A stretch of DNA of 64,000 nt, from assembly GCA_032000125.1 (NCBI GenBank), contig DAMALH010000010.1:1-64000 (forward strand). Direction: 5' to 3'. A model generated the notes under the pieces. The model saw only the letters and a list, made by a program, of their open reading frames with translations, had not been told where the DNA came from and searched no databases. Origin of the DNA: Dryocola sp032000125. Its GTDB lineage: Bacteria; Pseudomonadota; Gammaproteobacteria; Enterobacterales; Enterobacteriaceae. The translations under genes and the position numbers were made by a program. Position 1 is the stretch's first letter, and each line of letters starts with the position of its first letter. Below are positions 59,380 through 64,000 of the stretch, in pieces.

Positions 59380-60660
59380 ATGAAATTACTGATTCTTGGC
59401 AACCACACCTGCGGCAACCGCGGTGACAGCGCCATTTTGCGCGGATTAATTGACGCCATTACCACGATTGATGACGCCGTGCAGGTCGACGTCATGAGCC
59501 GTTATCCCGTCAGTTCTGCCTGGCTGCTGGGCCGCCCGGTGCTGGGCGATGGCCTGTATAAACAACGCAAGCAGCATAACAACGCCGTAGGGCTGATGGG
59601 GCGGGTGAAAAAAGTGCTGCGCCGTAAATATCAGCATCAGGTGCTGATGGCTAAGGCAACGGAAAGCGGCCGCCTGCGCAATATCGCCATTCCGCAGGGC
59701 TTTATCGACTTTGTGAAATCGCTGCAAAAATATGATGCGATTATTCAGGTTGGCGGGTCGTTCTTCGTCGATTTGTACGGCGTTTCGCAGTTTGAACATG
59801 CGCTGTGCAGCTTTATGGCGAAAAAGCCGGTGTATATGATTGGCCACAGCGTTGGACCGTTCCAGGAGCCGCAGTTTAACCAACTGGCGAGCTATGCGTT
59901 TGGCAACGCGAAGGCGCTAATCCTGCGCGAATCCGTAAGCCTTGAGCTGATGAAGCAAAGCAATATTGACACCAGCAAGGTCGAGCAGGGCGTAGATACC
60001 GCCTGGCTTGTGGATCATCACAACGAGACTTTTGTGCCGAGCTACGCGGTGCAACACTGGCTGGATATCATCAGGAGCAGGAAAACGGTGGCCATCACGC
60101 TGCGCGAGCTGGCGCCGTTCGATAAACGCCTTGGCACCACGCAGAAGGCCTACGAACAGGCGTTTGCCTCCGTGGTCAACCGCGTTATTGAGCAGGGCTA
60201 CCAGGTACTGGCGCTTTCAACCTGTACCGGCATCGACAGCTACAACAAAGATGACCGCATGGTGGCGCTCAACCTGCGCCAGTATGTGAATAACCCCGAC
60301 CAGTACCATGTCGTAATGGACGAGCTCAACGACCTGGAGATGGGGAAAATCCTGGGCGAATGCGATCTGACCGTCGGCACTCGTTTGCACTCGGCGATCG
60401 TTTCGATGAACTTTGGTACGCCAGCCATCGCCATTAACTATGAACACAAATCCGCAGGCATCATGCAGCAGTTGGGCATGCCGGAAATGGCGATTGATAT
60501 CCGCCAGCTTCTGGATGGCTCCTTGCAGGGCGTGGTTGCCGACGTGCTGGGCCAGCTGCCGGCTATTAACGAGCGCCTTATGCAGGCGGTGAGCGCCGAG
60601 CGTGAAACCGGACTGCGTATGGTTGAGTCCGTGTTGACCCGCGTGAAGGAGGCAAAATGA
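59380..60660 (+). CDS. wcaK: colanic acid pyruvyl transferase WcaK
   Basis: Adds the pyruvate ketal to the terminal galactose of the repeat unit, using phosphoenolpyruvate. It has 426 residues of the polysaccharide pyruvyl transferase family. Features are LGNHTCGNRGDSAILRGLID at the N-terminus, QVGGSFFVDLYGVSQFEH near residue 125, and DLTVGTRLHSAIVSMNFGTP near residue 327 with the conserved RxHS. It overlaps wcaL by four bases. Confidence 0.95.
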   Translation: MKLLILGNHTCGNRGDSAILRGLIDAITTIDDAVQVDVMSRYPVSSAWLLGRPVLGDGLYKQRKQHNNAVGLMGRVKKVLRRKYQHQVLMAKATESGRLRNIAIPQGFIDFVKSLQKYDAIIQVGGSFFVDLYGVSQFEHALCSFMAKKPVYMIGHSVGPFQEPQFNQLASYAFGNAKALILRESVSLELMKQSNIDTSKVEQGVDTAWLVDHHNETFVPSYAVQHWLDIIRSRKTVAITLRELAPFDKRLGTTQKAYEQAFASVVNRVIEQGYQVLALSTCTGIDSYNKDDRMVALNLRQYVNNPDQYHVVMDELNDLEMGKILGECDLTVGTRLHSAIVSMNFGTPAIAINYEHKSAGIMQQLGMPEMAIDIRQLLDGSLQGVVADVLGQLPAINERLMQAVSAERETGLRMVESVLTRVKEAK

Positions 60661-61877
60661 AGGTTGGCTTCTTCCTGCTCAAATTCCCCGTCGCCTCTGA
60701 GACATTTGTGCTCAACCAGATCGTTGCATTTATTGATATGGGATATGAGGTGGAGATCGTCGCGATTCAAAAGGGCGATTTGACCAATACGCATGCCGCT
60801 TTCAAAGAGTACAACCTTGCGCAAAAGACTACATGGCTGATGGATGAACCGCGGGGCAAGGTGGCTAAGCTGCGATCCCGCGCGCTGAATACCTTGCGTG
60901 GCTCGCTTCGCTCGCGTACCTGGCGTGCGCTGAGCGCCTCGCGTTACGGCGACGAGGCAAGGAATCTGATCCTTTCTTCTATTTGCGGGCGTAACTCGCA
61001 AACGCTGCAGGCGGATGTATATATCGCCCACTTTGGCCCGGCAGGCGTAACCGCCGCTAAGCTGCGCGAGCTAGGCGTGCTGAAAGGGAAAATTGCGACT
61101 GTCTTCCACGGCATCGATATTTCAGGACGTGATGCGCTGGCGCGCTACACGCCTGAGTATCAAAAGCTCTTTGCACGCGGTGAACTGATGCTGCCGATCA
61201 GCAATCTCTGGGCCGGTCGCCTGGCAAAAATGGGCTGTCCTGAGGACAAAATTGCCGTCTCCCGTATGGGCGTGGACATGAAGCGATTCTCGCTGCGTCC
61301 GGTGAAGGCGCCGGCAAAAACGCTGGAGATTATCTCCGTTGCCCGGCTGACCGAGAAAAAAGGGCTGCACATAGCGATTGAAGCCTGCCGCCTGCTGAAA
61401 GAGCGCGGCGTTCAGTTCCGATACAATATTCTGGGCATAGGGCAGTGGGAAACCCGGTTACGCACGCTTATCGAGCAGAACCAACTGGACGACAGGGTCT
61501 TTATGCCGGGCTTTAAGCCAAACCATGAAGTGAAAGCCATGCTTGATGAAGCCGATGTGTTCCTGCTGCCGTCCGTAACGGGAGAGGACGGCGATATGGA
61601 GGGCATTCCGGTGGCGTTAATGGAAGCCATGGCGGTAGGTATTCCGGTTATTTCAACCCTGCACAGCGGCATTCCAGAGCTGATTGACGCCGGGCGTTCA
61701 GGCTGGCTGGTGCCGGAGTACGATGCCGTCGCGCTAGCCGACAGATTGCAGGCATTTGCCAGCGTTGAGGAGAGCGAGCTTAAGCCGATGCTCGCCATGG
61801 CTCGTGAAAAAGTCGAGCGGGAGTTTAACCAAAAGGTTATCTACCAGCAGTTAGCCCAGCAGCTCCAGACGCTGTAA
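60657..61877 (+). CDS. wcaL: colanic acid glycosyltransferase WcaL (GT4)
   Basis: Galactosyltransferase-type GT-B enzyme of the colanic acid repeat unit, 406 residues. GGAGG precedes the overlapping ATG. Features are FFLLKFPVASETFVLNQIVA, VFHGIDISGRDALARYTPEY and ISVARLTEKKGLHIAIEAC, with VLMEAMAVGIPVISTLHSG-type donor binding (here PVALMEAMAVGIPVISTLHS). Confidence 0.95.
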   Translation: MKVGFFLLKFPVASETFVLNQIVAFIDMGYEVEIVAIQKGDLTNTHAAFKEYNLAQKTTWLMDEPRGKVAKLRSRALNTLRGSLRSRTWRALSASRYGDEARNLILSSICGRNSQTLQADVYIAHFGPAGVTAAKLRELGVLKGKIATVFHGIDISGRDALARYTPEYQKLFARGELMLPISNLWAGRLAKMGCPEDKIAVSRMGVDMKRFSLRPVKAPAKTLEIISVARLTEKKGLHIAIEACRLLKERGVQFRYNILGIGQWETRLRTLIEQNQLDDRVFMPGFKPNHEVKAMLDEADVFLLPSVTGEDGDMEGIPVALMEAMAVGIPVISTLHSGIPELIDAGRSGWLVPEYDAVALADRLQAFASVEESELKPMLAMAREKVEREFNQKVIYQQLAQQLQTL

Positions 61878-61906
61878 ACCCACCGAGTGAAGCTTCACGA
61901 GGATAT

Positions 61907-63340
61907 ATGCGTAAAAGATTTGAATCCAATACTCCGCCTTTTTCCCCCTCACGCCGCAAGCTGCTCTGGGCCAGCTCAGTGCTGGCCGCGGTGCCTTCGG
62001 TTTTACCCCGTGCGGTGTTTGCCGCCGGTAGCAAAAGCGAGGTTAGCGTTGAGAAATTCTACAGCGGTGACTGGGCTGCGGCTTTCAATAAAGCTTTTGA
62101 TGCAGCGGATATCATCGTGGTGCCGGCAGAGGCGATCTGCGACAAAATCAATAGCGCTATTTTTATGCCGCCGGGTAAAACGCTGCGCGTTTCGGGCGGC
62201 CTGAAGGGCAACGGCAAAGGGCGTTTTGTCTTGCAGGATGGCTGCAAGATCCTCGGCACTAAGGGCGGGCGTTTCAATAATATCATCCTTGACGTTCGCG
62301 GCTCTGATTGCACCATTCAGGGCATTGATATGAGCGGTTTAGTCCCGGTGACGCAGATTTATATCGGCGGCAAAGACAAACGCATGCGCATCATGCGTAA
62401 TCTGATTATCGACGATATCACTATCCATGATGCCAACTACGGCATTCTGCGTCAGGGTTTTCACAACCGCATGGAGAACGTGAAGATAACCAACGGGCGC
62501 TTTAGCCATTTACAGGGCGACGCCATTGAGTGGAACGTGGCGGTAAACGACCATAACCTGCTTATCTCCGATCATGTGATTGATAACATTGACTGTACCA
62601 ACGGGAAGATAAACTGGGGTATCGGTATTGGGCTGTCCGGGAAATCTTATAACAACGAATATCCTGAAGATCAGTCGGTGAAAAATTTTGTCATCGCAAA
62701 TATCACCGGGAGTAATTGCCGTCAGTTGGTGCACGTTGAGAGCGGGAAGCATTTCATTATCAGAAATGTGAAAGCGCGCAATATTAATCATACTTTTAGC
62801 CGCAAGGCCGGCATTGATAATGCCACGGTAGCAATTTATGGCTGTGATAATTTCGTGATCGATAATATCGATATGGTAGATAGCGCGGGCTTCCTGATTG
62901 GCTACGGAACCAGAAAGGGCAAATATTTATCCATTCCGCAAAATTTCCGCCTGAACGACATTACGCTTGATAACTCCAGCATGCAGTATAAAGCCCGCGG
63001 CATCCAGATTTCGTCCGGTAACGCCACCTCGTTTTTGGCTATTACAAACCTGACCACGAAGGGGGCGACGCTTGAGATAAACAACAAGCCTCAGCATCTT
63101 TTCCTGAGGAATGTCAATGTGATGCAAAAAGAAGCCGTCGGGCCCGCCATGAAACTTCGCTTTGATTTACGCAAGGATGTGCGGGGCCGCTTCATGGCAA
63201 AAGAAGATACCCTGCTGTCGCTTGCCAGCGTCCGGGCGGTAAATGAGAAAGGGGAGAGTTCGGTGGATATCGACAGAGTCGATCATCAGCATGTGAACAC
63301 CAATAACCTTAATTTTGCGTTACCTTCGTTGCGTAAATAA
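61907..63340 (+). CDS. wcaM: colanic acid biosynthesis protein WcaM
   Basis: Last gene of the operon, 477 residues (E. coli 464). The N-terminus carries a twin-arginine-type signal (SPSRRKLLWASSVLAAVPS, then VFA at about residue 40), so it should be periplasmic. The rest is a parallel beta-helix with many Asn and Ile repeats (DNIDCTNGKINWGIGIGLSG, VAIYGCDNFVIDNIDMVDS), like polysaccharide lyases or tailspike folds. Function is not established; a polysaccharide-binding or -processing role is inferred. The N-terminal 30 residues differ from the E. coli protein. A clear terminator follows. Confidence 0.93.
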   Translation: MRKRFESNTPPFSPSRRKLLWASSVLAAVPSVLPRAVFAAGSKSEVSVEKFYSGDWAAAFNKAFDAADIIVVPAEAICDKINSAIFMPPGKTLRVSGGLKGNGKGRFVLQDGCKILGTKGGRFNNIILDVRGSDCTIQGIDMSGLVPVTQIYIGGKDKRMRIMRNLIIDDITIHDANYGILRQGFHNRMENVKITNGRFSHLQGDAIEWNVAVNDHNLLISDHVIDNIDCTNGKINWGIGIGLSGKSYNNEYPEDQSVKNFVIANITGSNCRQLVHVESGKHFIIRNVKARNINHTFSRKAGIDNATVAIYGCDNFVIDNIDMVDSAGFLIGYGTRKGKYLSIPQNFRLNDITLDNSSMQYKARGIQISSGNATSFLAITNLTTKGATLEINNKPQHLFLRNVNVMQKEAVGPAMKLRFDLRKDVRGRFMAKEDTLLSLASVRAVNEKGESSVDIDRVDHQHVNTNNLNFALPSLRK

Positions 63341-63368
63341 ACAATCAAGCGACTTTACGATTTTTCTG

Positions 63369-63398
63369 AGCCCTTATTGACTTTAATAAGGGCTTTTT
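63369..63398 (+). terminator. Rho-independent terminator of the colanic acid operon
   Basis: AGCCCTTATT-gacttt-AATAAGGGCT followed by TTTT, 28 bases after the wcaM stop. The stem is a perfect 10 bp. Confidence 0.95.
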
Positions 63399-63459
63399 AG
63401 TTTTGTATCCCCTGAGCCTGGGGATAAGATGAAGTACAAACTTTGGGGATCAATTCATG

Positions 63460-63488
63460 CTGGCATCAGAGCACGAAAAGACTATAAT
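63460..63488 (+). promoter_or_regulatory. candidate galF promoter
   Basis: CTGGCA (63460-63465) and TATAAT (63483-63488) are spaced by 17 bases, about 30 bases before the galF start. The -10 is a perfect consensus; the -35 matches four of six. Confidence 0.65.
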
Positions 63489-63518
63489 CCTCCAACCATT
63501 TAAGAGGTGGGACTAAAC

Positions 63519-64000
63519 ATGACTAATTTGAAAGCAGTTATTCCGGTAGCCGGTCTTGGCATGCATATGTTGCCTGCAACAAAAGCCATCCCGAAAGAGA
63601 TGCTGCCGATTGTCGATAAGCCGATGATCCAGTACATCGTCGATGAAATCGTGGCTGCGGGTATCAAAGAAATTGTCCTGGTAACCCACTCTTCAAAGAA
63701 TGCGGTCGAAAACCACTTCGACACTTCTTATGAGCTTGAAGCGCTGCTTGAACAGCGCGTTAAACGCCAGCTGCTGGCCGAAGTGCAGTCTATTTGTCCG
63801 CCGGGCGTGACCATCATGAACGTCCGCCAGGCCCAGCCGCTGGGCCTGGGTCATTCCATCCTCTGCGCTCAGCCCGTTGTTGGCAATAACCCGTTTGTTG
63901 TTGTGCTGCCGGATGTGGTGCTGGACAACGCAAGCGCCGACCCACTGCGCTATAATTTGGCTGCTATGGTCGCACGTTTCAATGAAACCGGGCGCAGCCA
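63519..64000 (+). CDS. galF: GalF, UTP-glucose-1-phosphate uridylyltransferase family (partial)
   Basis: GalU paralogue found at the edge of enterobacterial O-antigen/capsule loci; it affects UDP-glucose levels and has little activity of its own in E. coli. The first 160 codons are present and the window ends inside the gene. The start MTNLKAVIPVAGLGMHMLPA is diagnostic for GalF: the usual GalU glycine-rich loop has the altered GLGMHMLPATKAIPKEMLP form. SD GAGGTGG precedes the ATG. The position downstream of wcaM suggests that the O-antigen cluster begins just beyond the window. Confidence 0.95.
   Translation, partial: MTNLKAVIPVAGLGMHMLPATKAIPKEMLPIVDKPMIQYIVDEIVAAGIKEIVLVTHSSKNAVENHFDTSYELEALLEQRVKRQLLAEVQSICPPGVTIMNVRQAQPLGLGHSILCAQPVVGNNPFVVVLPDVVLDNASADPLRYNLAAMVARFNETGRS

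Noticed and set aside
1..64000. CRISPR arrays, tRNA, rRNA, insertion sequences, prophage genes
   Set aside because: No spaced direct repeats, tRNA-like cloverleaf, transposase or phage structural genes were seen in reading the window.

Overview
The window looks like the chromosome of an enterobacterium (family Enterobacteriaceae). It carries, in the order known from E. coli but read in reverse, thiM-thiD, fbaB, yegS, cyaR, trhP (yegQ), baeR-baeS-mdtDCBA, yegD, alkA, yegE, udk, dcd, asmA, yegH, the complete colanic acid operon wza to wcaM, and the start of galF. Protein lengths and motifs match the E. coli families closely. The genus cannot be fixed from the sequence alone. No rRNA, tRNA, CRISPR array, insertion sequence or prophage was seen.

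Layout. (1) 1-5.5 kb: TPP riboswitch with thiMD, class I aldolase fbaB, lipid kinase yegS, the small RNA CyaR with its CRP-type promoter, and trhP. (2) 5.6-12.0 kb, minus strand: an accessory six-gene operon that fits a modified, secreted peptide (microcin/glycocin-like). It has a 93-residue Gly/Ser/Asn-rich precursor with a double-glycine leader, an 84-residue protein of unknown role, a clostridial-toxin-type (GT44) glycosyltransferase, a GT2 glycosyltransferase resembling those of glycocin clusters, a CvaA/HlyD-type adaptor and a C39 peptidase ABC exporter. This is the most interesting part of the window. (3) 12.2-23.2 kb: baeR, baeS and the mdtABCD efflux operon, with junctions that overlap or abut. 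(4) 23.4-25.6 kb: a HigBA/RelE-type toxin-antitoxin pair with two operator-like palindromes, a group of hairpins, and the Hsp70-like yegD. (5) 25.7-31.3 kb: alkA with an Ada box, followed by a four-gene AT-richer insert (WbpV-, WbpL-, NeuD/PglD- and WbpM-like) for making and membrane-linking a 6-deoxy-HexNAc sugar. It sits where E. coli has alkA next to yegE. (6) 31.3-39.9 kb: diguanylate cyclase yegE, udk, dcd, asmA and yegH. (7) 39.9-63.3 kb: a 761-base control region (RcsAB box, long leader, JUMPStart/ops) and the 20-gene colanic acid operon wza-wzb-wzc-wcaABCDEF-gmd-fcl-gmm-wcaI-cpsB-cpsG-wcaJ-wzxC-wcaKLM, then a terminator and galF.

How the genes work together. In the accessory operon the two glycosyltransferases probably decorate the precursor, and the C39 exporter removes the leader after Gly-Gly and moves the product out through the adaptor and presumably TolC. 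In the colanic acid operon, cpsB/cpsG/gmd/fcl make GDP-fucose. WcaJ starts the lipid-linked repeat unit, and WcaA/C/E/I/L, WcaB/F and WcaK build and decorate it. WzxC flips it, WcaD polymerises it, and Wza/Wzb/Wzc export it. The WbpM/WbpV/WbpL set would make and prime a different lipid-linked sugar. No further glycosyltransferases, flippase or polymerase lie beside it, so it probably serves a glycan encoded elsewhere.
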